A stretch of 64,000 bases of DNA, from assembly GCA_019116245.1 (NCBI GenBank), contig DXCC01000017.1, forward strand, positions 152,245 to 216,244, given 5' to 3'. Shown one piece after another: positions 16,155-24,143 of this stretch (position 1 is the first letter of the stretch; each line of letters starts with the position of its first letter). Below the pieces are notes generated by a model. The model made no database searches. It was not told the DNA's origin and was given only the letters and a program-made list of their open reading frames with translations. This DNA is from Candidatus Tidjanibacter faecipullorum. Lineage in GTDB: Bacteria; Bacteroidota; Bacteroidia; Bacteroidales; Rikenellaceae. A program made the position numbers and the translations under genes.

Positions 16155-18314
16155 TTACTTGAATGCATAGCGGATGCCGATCAGGAAGGTTCGTCCCGGG
16201 TCGGTGAAGCTGGCGTCCTTGAAGTCGAAGAGGTTGTTTACCTTGAAGGTGGCCTCGAGGGTGTGCTTTTTGATGCGGAACGGCTTGACCAGCGTGATTT
16301 TCCAGATCGAATAGGGGTTGGACTGCGTTTTGGTGACGATCTCCGTGCCGGTCGAATCCGTGCCGACGGACTGGTAGAGGATCGGCGAGCTGACACGTCC
16401 CGAAATCTGGAGCGAGAAGGGGCTGCGGGCAATCTTGCCGTTCCATGTCAGCGAGGCCGTGCCGCTGTGGCGGACGTTGCTTTCGAGCTGCAGTCCGGTC
16501 GAGTTGTCCACCGCGTCGCAGAAGCTGTAGTTCAGCCGCAGGGTCAGCTGGCGCACGAAGAGCCAGGAGAGGCTCACGTCGAATCCCCGCAGGGTCGCGC
16601 TGCTGATGTTCCGGTAGTAGCGGCTCACCTCTTCGGTGCCGTTCACGTTCTGCGTGACGGTGTACTGGTCGATCTTGTTGTCGATGTTGTTGTAGTAGGC
16701 CGACAGGGAGGCGTTCAGCGTGCGGTAGGTGTATTCTGCCGAGAGGGAGGAGTAGAGTCCCCGTTCGGCTTTCAGGTCGGGGTTGCCGTACACCATGAAG
16801 CCTCCGCCGCCGGTGTGGTAGAAATCGTAGTAGAGTTCCTCGACGCTCGGCGCGCGGAAGGCGGTGCCGATGCCGCCGCGGAAGTTGAAGCCCGCCACGG
16901 AATACATGACCGAGAGTTTCGGGTTGAAGGAGGAGCCGAACGCGTCGTTGTAGGTGTAGCGGGCGCCCGCGATGATGTCCAGGTTCCGGATCGGGTCGTA
17001 CTCGGCCTGGGCAAAGAGATTGGCGTCCTGGATCGTCTTGGTGGTGGGGGCGTCGCCGAAGAGCGAGGCGGAGAAGATGTCCTCGTAGTTGTACTCCGCT
17101 CCGCCGGTCAGCTCCCACCGCTCGGCCGGACGGAAGGTGTCCAGCAGGCGGGCCGAGAGATAGCCGGCCGTCTTGTCGCGCTGATTCTCTCCCGTGGCGT
17201 CGATCACGTCATAGGCGAAGTATTTGTCGAAATTGACGCTCAGCCGCACGTTGTTGCGGTCGTCGGCCGAACGGTATCCGCCGTTGGCGCCGACGGTCAT
17301 CTTGTGGTCGAGGGTGTGGGTGATGTTCATCGTCCCCGGCAGGTTGAAAACCTCGTGACGGTAGTAGCGTCCCGTGAAGTTGAGGTCGCTGCGGCCGGTC
17401 GGGCGGTAACCGAAGTTGAGGTTGGCGCCGTAGTCGGTGTAGGGGTTGGAGGAGTTGCCGCCCGTGGCGCTGTTGTTGTAGCCGTCCGACGAGTTGCGGA
17501 ATACGCTGGCGCGGGTGATGAACCGTTCGAGATTCGATCCGACCTCTGCGCGGGTGCGCCAGGTGTTGTGGTTCTCCCAGGAGAGGTTGGCTCCGGCTTC
17601 GATGTCGTGGACGGGCTTCTTGGTGATGATGTTCACCACGGCACCGACGGCATTGGAGCCGTAGAGTGCCGACGAGGCGCCGTTGATCATCTCGACCCGT
17701 TCGATGTTGTTCACGTCCAGCTGGTCGAAGTTGATGTTGCCGCCCGCACCCTCGCTAACCATGCGCTCGCCGTCCACCAGGAAGAGGATGTAGCGGCTGC
17801 TGAGACCACGGATGCGCAGGTTGTTGCCCATCGCGTTGGAGGAGGAGACCAGGCCGGGGACATTGTCGGTCAGCACCTCCATCGTGCTGGTCGATCCGGC
17901 CCGCTGGATCTCCTGCGTGGTGATGACCGAGGTCAGCACGGGCGACTCGGCCAGCCGTTTGGGTGTGCGCGTACCCGTCACGACCACCTCGTCGAGATGG
18001 GTGACCTGTTCGGTGAGCCGGAAGTGGACAGTCGTGTCGCACCGCAGGTCGATCTCTTGCGTGACCATGGGGTAGGCCGAGTAGTACATCGTCTTGAGGG
18101 CGACATGGCCGGCCGGTACGTTCCGGAGCTGGAAGCGGCCGTTGTAGTCGCTCTGTGCGCCCCGCTTGTCATAGGTGATGAAGACGCCGGGGAGCGGTTC
18201 GCCGGTGACGGCGTCCGTGACCGTACCCGAAATGTCGTATGTCGGCGTCTGTGCCGCGAGTGGCGCCGAGAGAGTGGCCGCCAGCAGCAGACAGAAAAGC
18301 AGTTTTTTTTGCAT
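16155..18314 (-). CDS. hmuR: HmuR, TonB-dependent heme receptor
   Basis: 719 residues. Signal peptide (about 1-21), a carboxypeptidase-regulatory-like domain (about 25-105), then a plug domain with LRIRGLSSRYILFLVDGERM and IERVEMINGASSALYGSNAVGAVVNIITK, and a 22-strand barrel ending in an aromatic C-terminus. FRAPS and NPDL boxes, with a His (FYHTGGGG) between them, are the markers of heme/hemoglobin receptors. It imports heme across the outer membrane using TonB energy. It is first in the operon and has its own promoter. The ATG at 18314 is the start that gives a proper signal peptide. Confidence 0.93.
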   Translation of the reverse strand: MQKKLLFCLLLAATLSAPLAAQTPTYDISGTVTDAVTGEPLPGVFITYDKRGAQSDYNGRFQLRNVPAGHVALKTMYYSAYPMVTQEIDLRCDTTVHFRLTEQVTHLDEVVVTGTRTPKRLAESPVLTSVITTQEIQRAGSTSTMEVLTDNVPGLVSSSNAMGNNLRIRGLSSRYILFLVDGERMVSEGAGGNINFDQLDVNNIERVEMINGASSALYGSNAVGAVVNIITKKPVHDIEAGANLSWENHNTWRTRAEVGSNLERFITRASVFRNSSDGYNNSATGGNSSNPYTDYGANLNFGYRPTGRSDLNFTGRYYRHEVFNLPGTMNITHTLDHKMTVGANGGYRSADDRNNVRLSVNFDKYFAYDVIDATGENQRDKTAGYLSARLLDTFRPAERWELTGGAEYNYEDIFSASLFGDAPTTKTIQDANLFAQAEYDPIRNLDIIAGARYTYNDAFGSSFNPKLSVMYSVAGFNFRGGIGTAFRAPSVEELYYDFYHTGGGGFMVYGNPDLKAERGLYSSLSAEYTYRTLNASLSAYYNNIDNKIDQYTVTQNVNGTEEVSRYYRNISSATLRGFDVSLSWLFVRQLTLRLNYSFCDAVDNSTGLQLESNVRHSGTASLTWNGKIARSPFSLQISGRVSSPILYQSVGTDSTGTEIVTKTQSNPYSIWKITLVKPFRIKKHTLEATFKVNNLFDFKDASFTDPGRTFLIGIRYAFK

Positions 18315-18341
18315 GACGCTGATAGGTTGATTGAAACGGTG

Positions 18342-18388
18342 CAAAGGTAGCGGGTGCCCTGGCGGGCATCAATTCCCAGTTTTTGGGA
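18342..18388 (-). promoter_or_regulatory. Promoter of the hmu operon with an adjacent inverted repeat
   Basis: Minus strand: TTG (18370-18372), a 20-bp spacer, TACCTTTG (18342-18349). A small inverted repeat (tccca 18374-18378, tggga 18384-18388) abuts the -33 element and could be an operator for an iron or heme regulator. The repeat is too short to assign. Confidence 0.72.
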
Positions 18389-18491
18389 TATTGCGGCGGG
18401 GCGTTACCGAGAAATGTGCATCACCGGCCGGCGGAACGGATCGCTTGCTTGTATTGTTTGAAAAATATTTTTTTTAAAAATATACTTTGTA

Positions 18492-18524
18492 TTGCATAGT
18501 ATTTGCAAACGATTGCTATATTTG
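18492..18524 (+). promoter_or_regulatory. Promoter of the PspC-PadR operon
   Basis: TTG (18492-18494), a 22-bp spacer and TATATTTG (18517-18524), 33 bp before the ATG at 18558. Confidence 0.72.
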
Positions 18525-18557
18525 TATCGGAAACGAACCTTTAAAGTCGAGTGAATC

Positions 18558-19034
18558 ATGAAAAAAACGTTGAACGTCCGGATCGGGTCCGTGGCGTTTG
18601 TCCTCGATGAGGATGCCTACTATATGCTGCGTCACTACCTCGACGACGTGGAGGCGCGCTTCGAACCGGTGGAGGCCGCCGAAACGCTGAATGACCTGGA
18701 GATGCGGATTGCCGACATATTTACCGAGGAGCTCGCCTCGCCGCGTCAGGTGGTGGATGTCGAACTGGTGCGCAAGGCTATCTCCATTCTCGGCCGGGCC
18801 GACGAGTTTGGCGAACCGCGCGAGGGGCGGAGTGTGCCGCATGCCGACATCAAGCAGTTGCGCCGTTCGCGCCGCGACCGGATGATCGGAGGCGTGTGTG
18901 GCGGTCTGGCCGACTATTTCGGCATCGACGTGGCACTCGTGCGGCTGCTGATGTTCCTGCTGATCTTCTTCGGCGGCGTCAGCCTGTGGGTGTATATCAT
19001 TTTGTGGATCGTCATTCCCGCCGAACAGTGGTAG
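18558..19034 (+). CDS. PspC-domain membrane protein with an N-terminal helical domain
   Basis: 158 residues. The first ~95 residues form a soluble domain (LNVRIGSVAFVLDEDAYYMLRHYLDDVE) that recurs at the start of the 406-residue PspC protein three genes downstream. A PspC domain follows (about 100-158: RDRMIGGVCGGLADYFGIDVALVRL, then one hydrophobic hairpin ending WIVIPAE). PspC proteins monitor envelope integrity in the phage-shock response. First gene of a five-gene rightward operon with a PadR regulator. Confidence 0.88.
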   Translation: MKKTLNVRIGSVAFVLDEDAYYMLRHYLDDVEARFEPVEAAETLNDLEMRIADIFTEELASPRQVVDVELVRKAISILGRADEFGEPREGRSVPHADIKQLRRSRRDRMIGGVCGGLADYFGIDVALVRLLMFLLIFFGGVSLWVYIILWIVIPAEQW

Positions 19035-19068
19035 TGGAACCGAACCGGAACCAAGCAAGGAGTCTGTT

Positions 19069-19317
19069 ATGGAAATCATGAACGATAACCGGAGTACGAA
19101 ACGGTTGTACCGGAGCAAGAACCGGATCATCGGCGGCGTCTGCCAGGGGCTGGCCGACTATTTCAATGTGGATGTGGTGCTGGTGCGCATCATTGCCCTG
19201 TTTGCCCTGTTCTGCCTGTCGGCGGGCTTCTGGGTCTATCTGGTGCTGTGGATCGTCGTGCCGGTGCAGCGGAGCCTGCCCTCGGGCGGCGGCCGCTATT
19301 ATGACGGAGGACGTTGA
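19069..19317 (+). CDS. Small PspC-domain protein
   Basis: 82 residues, essentially only the PspC domain: KNRIIGGVCQGLADYFNVDVVLVRI then two membrane stretches ending VLWIVVPVQ. It lacks the extra N-terminal domain of its two neighbours. It sits 34 bp after the first PspC gene and just before padR. An envelope-stress role is inferred from the family. Confidence 0.87.
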   Translation: MEIMNDNRSTKRLYRSKNRIIGGVCQGLADYFNVDVVLVRIIALFALFCLSAGFWVYLVLWIVVPVQRSLPSGGGRYYDGGR

Positions 19318-19319
19318 CC

Positions 19320-19670
19320 ATGGAGACGATCAATGTCGATAACGCCAAGGCGCAGATGCGCAAGGGGATCCTGGAGTACTGCATCCTGCTGATTCTGTCA
19401 CGCGGCGATTCCTATGCGCCCCGCATCATCGCGGAGCTGAAGAACGCCCGCATGATCGTGGTGGAGGGAACCCTCTATCCGATTCTCACGCGGCAGAAGA
19501 ACCAGGGGCTGCTCTCCTACCGGTGGGAGGAGTCGCCGCAGGGGCCGCCCCGCAAATACTATTCGATTACGGACAAGGGCCGGGAGGCGCTGGCGCAGCT
19601 GGACGCTTCGTGGGACGAGCTGGTCGATCAGATCGACCGGATCCGCGGCCGCAAAAACGACGAGCAATGA
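19320..19670 (+). CDS. PadR-family transcriptional regulator
   Basis: 116 residues with the PadR winged helix: GILEYCILLILSRGDSYAPRIIAELKNARMIVVEGTLYPILTRQKNQGLL, then the wing SPQGPPRKYYSITDKGREAL and a short dimerisation helix. PadR proteins usually repress adjacent genes and respond to small molecules or membrane stress. It is embedded between PspC genes and its stop overlaps the next start (ATGA at 19667-19670), so it most likely controls this operon. ATG 19320 was chosen over a TTG six bases upstream. Confidence 0.92.
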   Translation: METINVDNAKAQMRKGILEYCILLILSRGDSYAPRIIAELKNARMIVVEGTLYPILTRQKNQGLLSYRWEESPQGPPRKYYSITDKGREALAQLDASWDELVDQIDRIRGRKNDEQ

Positions 19671-20887
19671 ACGAAGGGGTGAAAGTGAGCATTGCCGGCA
19701 TCGCCTTTCGGCTCGACGCCGGGGCTTACGAGGTGCTGAAGGCCTATCTCGACCGGTTGGAGGAGGGATATGCCAAACGGTCCGAGGGGCGCGAGATCAT
19801 CGCCGACATCGAGGCGCGCCTGGCGGAGCTGCTGCTCGACCGGCAGCCCGAGGAGCAGGTCGTGAGCGAGGCGCTGGCCCGCTCCGTCGTTGAACAGCTC
19901 GGTCTGCCGGACGATCTGGACGAGACCGAACCGGTGACGGGACGCATCCCCAAACGGTTACACCGCAATCCGGATGGCGCCCTGCTCGGTGGAGTATGTT
20001 CGGGCATTGCTGCCTATTTCCATATCGACACGGTGTGGGTGCGGCTGGGATTCTTCCTGCCGCTGTTCCTGCTGATCCTGTGTACGGCCCTCGGGCTGGA
20101 CGGTGACGTGGAGGATTTCTTCGCCATTCTGTTCGGTCTGTGCGTGCTGCTCTATCCGGTGCTGTGGATCATCGTGCCGATGGCGCGCACGCCCCGTCAG
20201 AAACTAGAGATGTCCGGCCGGCGGGTCACCGCCTCGGCCATCCGCCAGTCGTTCGAGCAGGACGCTTCCGCCATGCCCTCCTCGCCACGCCGCCAGCGGG
20301 CGGCCGGGGTGTGGGCCGACCTCTTCTACGGCCTGGGACGCGTACTGCTTGTCCTGCTGAAGGTCATCGTCTTCTGTGCGCTGCTTGCGCTGGGAGCCAT
20401 CATCGTGGGATGTCTGGTGTGCATCGTCATCCTGCTGAGCAGCAGCGAGCTGTTCGGATTCGGTTATCTGCAGGAGGCACTGCAGGGTATGGTAGGCATC
20501 ACGCCGGTGCTCTACGTCATCCTGTTGCTCGTGGCCGTGCTGCTTCCGCTCGTGCTGCTGGGTTACTTCCTGATCTGTCTGCTACTCGGCCGTTCGTGCA
20601 ACCGGACCTTCATGACGGTTCTTGGGGTGCTTTGGATCCTGCTGGCCGTCTATCTGTCGGTCGTCTCGCTGCGGAATGGCGATACGCTGCGCGAGGCGCC
20701 GTTCCGGATGGAGGAGCGTTGGGAACGTGACCGGGGCCGCTGGGAGGACGCCTGGGAGGAGCGTTGGGAAGAACGCTGGGACGAGCGCCGGGAACCGGTC
20801 GGACCGGGAGCGCCGCAATGGCGGGAGATCCGTTCCGACAAGCCGGGCCCCGCACCGGCGGCTGACCGTAACCTATTGTTGAACTGA
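19667..20887 (+). CDS. Large PspC-domain membrane protein
   Basis: 406 residues. Residues about 1-95 repeat the N-terminal domain of the 158-residue PspC protein (VKVSIAGIAFRLDAGAYEVLKAYLDRLEE). A PspC domain follows (about 100-180, GGVCSGIAAYFHIDTVWVRLGFF), then about four more membrane helices (220-340) and a charged C-terminal tail rich in Trp, Arg and Glu (RWERDRGRWEDAWEERWEE). This PspC-plus-extension layout is common in Bacteroidota next to PadR. The tail may be a protein-interaction segment; that is inference. Confidence 0.88.
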   Translation: MNEGVKVSIAGIAFRLDAGAYEVLKAYLDRLEEGYAKRSEGREIIADIEARLAELLLDRQPEEQVVSEALARSVVEQLGLPDDLDETEPVTGRIPKRLHRNPDGALLGGVCSGIAAYFHIDTVWVRLGFFLPLFLLILCTALGLDGDVEDFFAILFGLCVLLYPVLWIIVPMARTPRQKLEMSGRRVTASAIRQSFEQDASAMPSSPRRQRAAGVWADLFYGLGRVLLVLLKVIVFCALLALGAIIVGCLVCIVILLSSSELFGFGYLQEALQGMVGITPVLYVILLLVAVLLPLVLLGYFLICLLLGRSCNRTFMTVLGVLWILLAVYLSVVSLRNGDTLREAPFRMEERWERDRGRWEDAWEERWEERWDERREPVGPGAPQWREIRSDKPGPAPAADRNLLLN

Positions 20888-20904
20888 TATAAATAAACGA
20901 AATT

Positions 20905-21282
20905 ATGGAAATTATGCAGGAAGATCGATCCCGAAACGATCGTCCGGAGCCCCGCCGGGCCGACCTGCCGGCCGGCAAGATCTATCTGGGGGCCGTATTG
21001 GTGGTAGCCGGTCTGGTATGGCTGGCCTACAATGTCCATTGGATCGGATTCGGAGTTTTCCGGGTCATCTTCTCGTGGCAGATGCTGCTGGTGCTGATCG
21101 GCGGCTATCTGTTGGCTCTGCGTCAGTGGAGTGCGGGGGCCATCATCGGCTGCCTCGGCCTGTTCTTTGTTGTGACCGACTGGTTCGGTCTGGACTTTTC
21201 GTTCGGACGGGTCGTGCTGCCGCTGGCCGTGATCGCCGTGGGTGTCGCGCTGATCGTTTCGCGCACCGGCCGACGCAGATAG
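20905..21282 (+). CDS. LiaF/LiaI-like small membrane protein (DUF5668-like)
   Basis: 125 residues with a charged N-terminus (about 1-25) and four short hydrophobic segments ending VALIVSRTGRRR. It resembles the transmembrane part of LiaF/LiaI, proteins that restrain cell-envelope stress kinases in Firmicutes, and lacks the C-terminal LiaF domain. Last gene of the PspC-PadR operon, 17 bp after the large PspC gene and directly before a bidirectional terminator. Its place supports a shared envelope-stress function. Confidence 0.78.
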   Translation: MEIMQEDRSRNDRPEPRRADLPAGKIYLGAVLVVAGLVWLAYNVHWIGFGVFRVIFSWQMLLVLIGGYLLALRQWSAGAIIGCLGLFFVVTDWFGLDFSFGRVVLPLAVIAVGVALIVSRTGRRR

Positions 21283-21299
21283 TATTGTGTTGTAGTGGA

Positions 21300-21340
21300 G
21301 ACAGGGCCTGCTGCCGGGAGTTCCGGCGGCAGGCCCTGTC
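21300..21340. terminator. Bidirectional terminator
   Basis: An 18-bp perfect stem (21300-21317 with 21323-21340) and a 5-nt loop lie between convergent operons and are followed by gtttc on the plus strand. Confidence 0.85.
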
Positions 21341-21360
21341 GTTTCTGGCGGGAGTCGGCG

Positions 21361-21906
21361 TCAGCCGTTGTTCTCATCCGGGGTTTGCAGCTGTTCCTGG
21401 CGGCGGTGCATGGCCTGGCGGACGGTGCGGATCAGCTCGTCGGGTTCGGGGCAGCTCACAATGTAGCGCTGGTCGGTGATGTCGGTAATCTCGACCAGGT
21501 TCCGGCGTTCGCGGCAGTAGAGTTTGACCGTCTCCCAGCGTCGGGTGTCGAAGTAATAGCCGTAGTAGCCGAAGAAGCCGTAGCCGCCCAGCAGGACGTA
21601 TTTGTCATGCAGGGCATCCGGCCCCACGCGGCGGATGGAGCGCAGGTCGGCGTAGGCGATGCGGGTGATCTCGACGACGCAGTGGATCTCGAGGGCGGTA
21701 TCGCTCACGAGCGTGTAGCGGGGGATGGACATGATGTGCAGCAGCAGGATGGCACCGGCCAGCGATGCGGCCCAGGCGATCATGTAGCCGCCCTCGCCCC
21801 AGAGGAGCCAGACGACCAGCAGCACGATGACCGTCACCGCACACCACATGACCGTCAGCCGGCGGCTGCGGCGATCCGTGTCGCCTGTGGGAAAACGTTG
21901 TGTCAT
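21361..21906 (-). CDS. PH-domain-like membrane protein
   Basis: 181 residues. Two adjacent membrane helices (about 18-58) are followed by a soluble domain with IPRYTLVSDTALEIHCVVEITRIAYADLRSIRRV and a YGFFGYYGYY stretch. This pattern resembles bacterial PH (YdbS/YdbT-like) membrane proteins. Function unknown. It is the last gene of a leftward operon, 4 bp after ispD. The ATG at 21906 is preferred; longer frames run antiparallel inside ispD. Confidence 0.75.
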   Translation of the reverse strand: MTQRFPTGDTDRRSRRLTVMWCAVTVIVLLVVWLLWGEGGYMIAWAASLAGAILLLHIMSIPRYTLVSDTALEIHCVVEITRIAYADLRSIRRVGPDALHDKYVLLGGYGFFGYYGYYFDTRRWETVKLYCRERRNLVEITDITDQRYIVSCPEPDELIRTVRQAMHRRQEQLQTPDENNG

Positions 21907-21910
21907 GGTT

Positions 21911-22627
21911 TCAGTTTTGTGTTTGGACCAGGCCGGCCTCGACGAGCAGGCGTGCCAGGGCGAGGTCTTCGGGCGTGGTGATCTTGATGTTGTACTTTTC
22001 GCCCTCACACAGCGTGACGGGCGTGCCGGCCGCTTCGACCACCGAGGCGTCGTCGGTGAAGGAGGGACGGCCGGGCTGGCGGTAGGCTGCGCGCAGCAGG
22101 TCGGCCCGGAAGATTTGCGGGGTCTGGATGGCGCGCAGCGTGTCGCGGTCGATGATCCGGTTGCCCGAGGCATCCACCGTGCGGAACGAGTCGGCGGGCC
22201 GTACGGCGGGAATGGCCGAGCCGTGGGCGGCGGCCGTGGCGATGCAGGTGCGGATCAGCGCGCTGCTCACCAGCGGGCGCACGCCGTCGTGCACCGCGAT
22301 CAGGTCGCAGGGGCCGAGGGCCGCCAGACCGTTACGGACCGATTCGAAACGGGTGGCGCCGCCCGTGCAGAGGCGGTGGAACGGTATCGCGGGGCGTTCG
22401 CGGCAGATGGCCTGCCAGCGTGCCGTTTCGGCGGCGGGCAGCACGACGACGATTTCGGCGTCCGGCAGCGTGTCGGTAAAGCGACGCAGGGTGGTCTCCA
22501 GGATGGTGGCTCCCTCGCGCAGCATCAGAAACTGTTTCGGGATCGGGCTGCCCATGCGCTGGCCCGAACCGCCGGCGACGAGGATGACGCCGGTGCGCAG
22601 GGCGTTGAGGGGAGTGGAATCGTTCAT
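21911..22627 (-). CDS. ispD: 2-C-methyl-D-erythritol 4-phosphate cytidylyltransferase
   Basis: 238 residues. Transfers CMP from CTP to MEP in the non-mevalonate isoprenoid pathway. The CTP-binding loop VILVAGGSGQRMGSPIPKQF (residues about 14-33) has the conserved Arg and Lys. VHDGVRPLVS and IKITTPEDLALAR are the other IspD signatures. Its ATG overlaps the stop of the upstream SDR gene by 4 bp. ispH, which ends the same pathway, lies separately at 45.4 kb. Confidence 0.96.
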   Translation of the reverse strand: MNDSTPLNALRTGVILVAGGSGQRMGSPIPKQFLMLREGATILETTLRRFTDTLPDAEIVVVLPAAETARWQAICRERPAIPFHRLCTGGATRFESVRNGLAALGPCDLIAVHDGVRPLVSSALIRTCIATAAAHGSAIPAVRPADSFRTVDASGNRIIDRDTLRAIQTPQIFRADLLRAAYRQPGRPSFTDDASVVEAAGTPVTLCEGEKYNIKITTPEDLALARLLVEAGLVQTQN

Positions 22628-23682
22628 GATCGTTCGGTTTTACGGGGGCGGTAGTAGCGGACCACGCGGCGGATCGTCTCTTCGAGCGGGGTGTAGCGGA
22701 AACCGTAGCGGCGGACGATCCGGTTCCCGTCGTAGCGGACGTGGCGCAGGACGCTGCCCAGATTTTCGCGCGTGACGGCCCGGTCGGCGATGAGGTGCAG
22801 CCGGATGGCGGCCTGCATGGCGTCGTAGGCCAGGTTGACGGCGCCGCGCCCGATGGGGATGAAGGGACGCGGCCGGCCGGCCGCCCGGGCGGACAGCGTG
22901 ATGAGCTGCCGGTAGCTGAGGTCGCCGGCCGAGAGGATGAAGCGCTGGCCGACGGCGTCGGGGCGGCTGTCGAGCAGGACAAGGGCCCGGGCCACGTCGT
23001 GGACATCCACATAGGCCATCAGGCCGTTCGTGTAGAAGGGCTGGCCGCAGCTGATGGCCGGAATCAGGGCGGCGCTGTTGCCCGCTGCGGGGTCGCCTTC
23101 GCCCAGGATGACGCCGGGCAGCACCGTGACGACCGGCAGACCGGCCGCCGCGCCGCGTCGGATCTCCTCCTCGGCGTGGTATTTGCTCCGCCCGTAGGCG
23201 GCGTAATGTGCGATGTCGTCCGGCTCGCACGTCTCCGTAACGGGCTCTCCGGGTGAGGCGGGGTCTCCCAGCGCCGAGATGGAGCTGATGTGGAGCAGTT
23301 TGCGGATGCCGGCCTGCAGGCACCAGTCGGTGATGCAGCGGGCGATGGAAACGTTGTTGTCGATCAGCTCCTGCGACGAGAGACGGCCCGACATGATGCG
23401 CGCGGCGCAGTTGAAGAGCGTGTCGATGTGCGGCATCAGCCCGGTCAGCCGCGCGGGATCGTCCAGCTCCGTTTCGACGATATGCAGTACCCCTTCCGGT
23501 TCGGCCACGCCAAGTCGCCGGAGCGTGGCGCGGATGTTGGCCACGCGGGCCTTGCGGCGCACCACGAGGGTGATGTTCCGGTAGCCCGCCCGCAACAGTT
23601 CGGCCACCAGGTGGCAGCCGACCATGCCGGTTGCGCCGGTGACCGCCACGGGACGGTCGAAGAAGTCGGAGGGATTATCCAT
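22624..23682 (-). CDS. NAD-dependent epimerase/dehydratase (extended SDR) family protein
   Basis: 352 residues. The N-terminal Rossmann motif VTGATGMVGCHL (TGxxGxxG) is followed by NCAARI, the Ser of the HISSISALG strand and the catalytic YGRSKYHAE (YxxxK). This is the layout of extended SDRs, close to the 3-beta-HSD/dihydroflavonol reductase-like group. Substrate unknown; a sugar or terpenoid/steroid-like alcohol is possible. Its start overlaps the upstream flavin-binding gene by 8 bp and its stop overlaps ispD by 4 bp. Confidence 0.88.
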   Translation of the reverse strand: MDNPSDFFDRPVAVTGATGMVGCHLVAELLRAGYRNITLVVRRKARVANIRATLRRLGVAEPEGVLHIVETELDDPARLTGLMPHIDTLFNCAARIMSGRLSSQELIDNNVSIARCITDWCLQAGIRKLLHISSISALGDPASPGEPVTETCEPDDIAHYAAYGRSKYHAEEEIRRGAAAGLPVVTVLPGVILGEGDPAAGNSAALIPAISCGQPFYTNGLMAYVDVHDVARALVLLDSRPDAVGQRFILSAGDLSYRQLITLSARAAGRPRPFIPIGRGAVNLAYDAMQAAIRLHLIADRAVTRENLGSVLRHVRYDGNRIVRRYGFRYTPLEETIRRVVRYYRPRKTERS

Positions 23683-24130
23683 GCCAGATCAGCTTTTTGC
23701 CGAAGCCCAGTTTGTTGTCGGTCAGCTTCAGCAGGGTGGGGGCGAGCGTCCACAGCGTCAGGTCGGCCACCGCCGCATAGGGGAAGCGGCGCAGGTAGGC
23801 GTTGCGCGCCTCCTGCAGCAGGTCCCCCTCGGGGCGTTCGGCCAGCCCCTCGATCTGCAGTCCCTGTACCAGCCCCACCGTGCGGGTCTCCAGCACGACG
23901 GAGGCGGCCACCTGTGCGCAGGCGGCCATCTCGCTGCCGTGGCGCGTGGTCGTGTCGGTCGTGAAGACGAAGCGGTTGCGTTCGGGCAGGTAGGCGTAGA
24001 AAAGGTTGGCGCAGTAGGGCGTACCTGTCGCCGATACGGTGGCCAGCGTCAGGACGTGGTGGCGGCCGATGAAGCGCACAATGCGGGGATCGACGGCTTC
24101 CGGGGCGGAAACGGGTGTGGGGTCGGACAT
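23675..24130 (-). CDS. Pyridoxamine 5'-phosphate oxidase-like flavin-binding protein
   Basis: 151 residues with the split-barrel FMN fold: HVLTLATVSATGTPYCANLFYAYLPERNRFVFTTDTTTRHGSEM. The family covers PNP oxidases, heme-degrading HugZ-like proteins and F420/FMN reductases, and the short form seen here resembles YhbP-like proteins of unknown substrate. The ATG at 24130 was taken in place of a TTG four codons upstream. It lies 13 bp after the M23 peptidase gene in the same operon. Confidence 0.8.
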   Translation of the reverse strand: MSDPTPVSAPEAVDPRIVRFIGRHHVLTLATVSATGTPYCANLFYAYLPERNRFVFTTDTTTRHGSEMAACAQVAASVVLETRTVGLVQGLQIEGLAERPEGDLLQEARNAYLRRFPYAAVADLTLWTLAPTLLKLTDNKLGFGKKLIWHG

Positions 24131-24143
24131 GGCGGGCGGCAAT

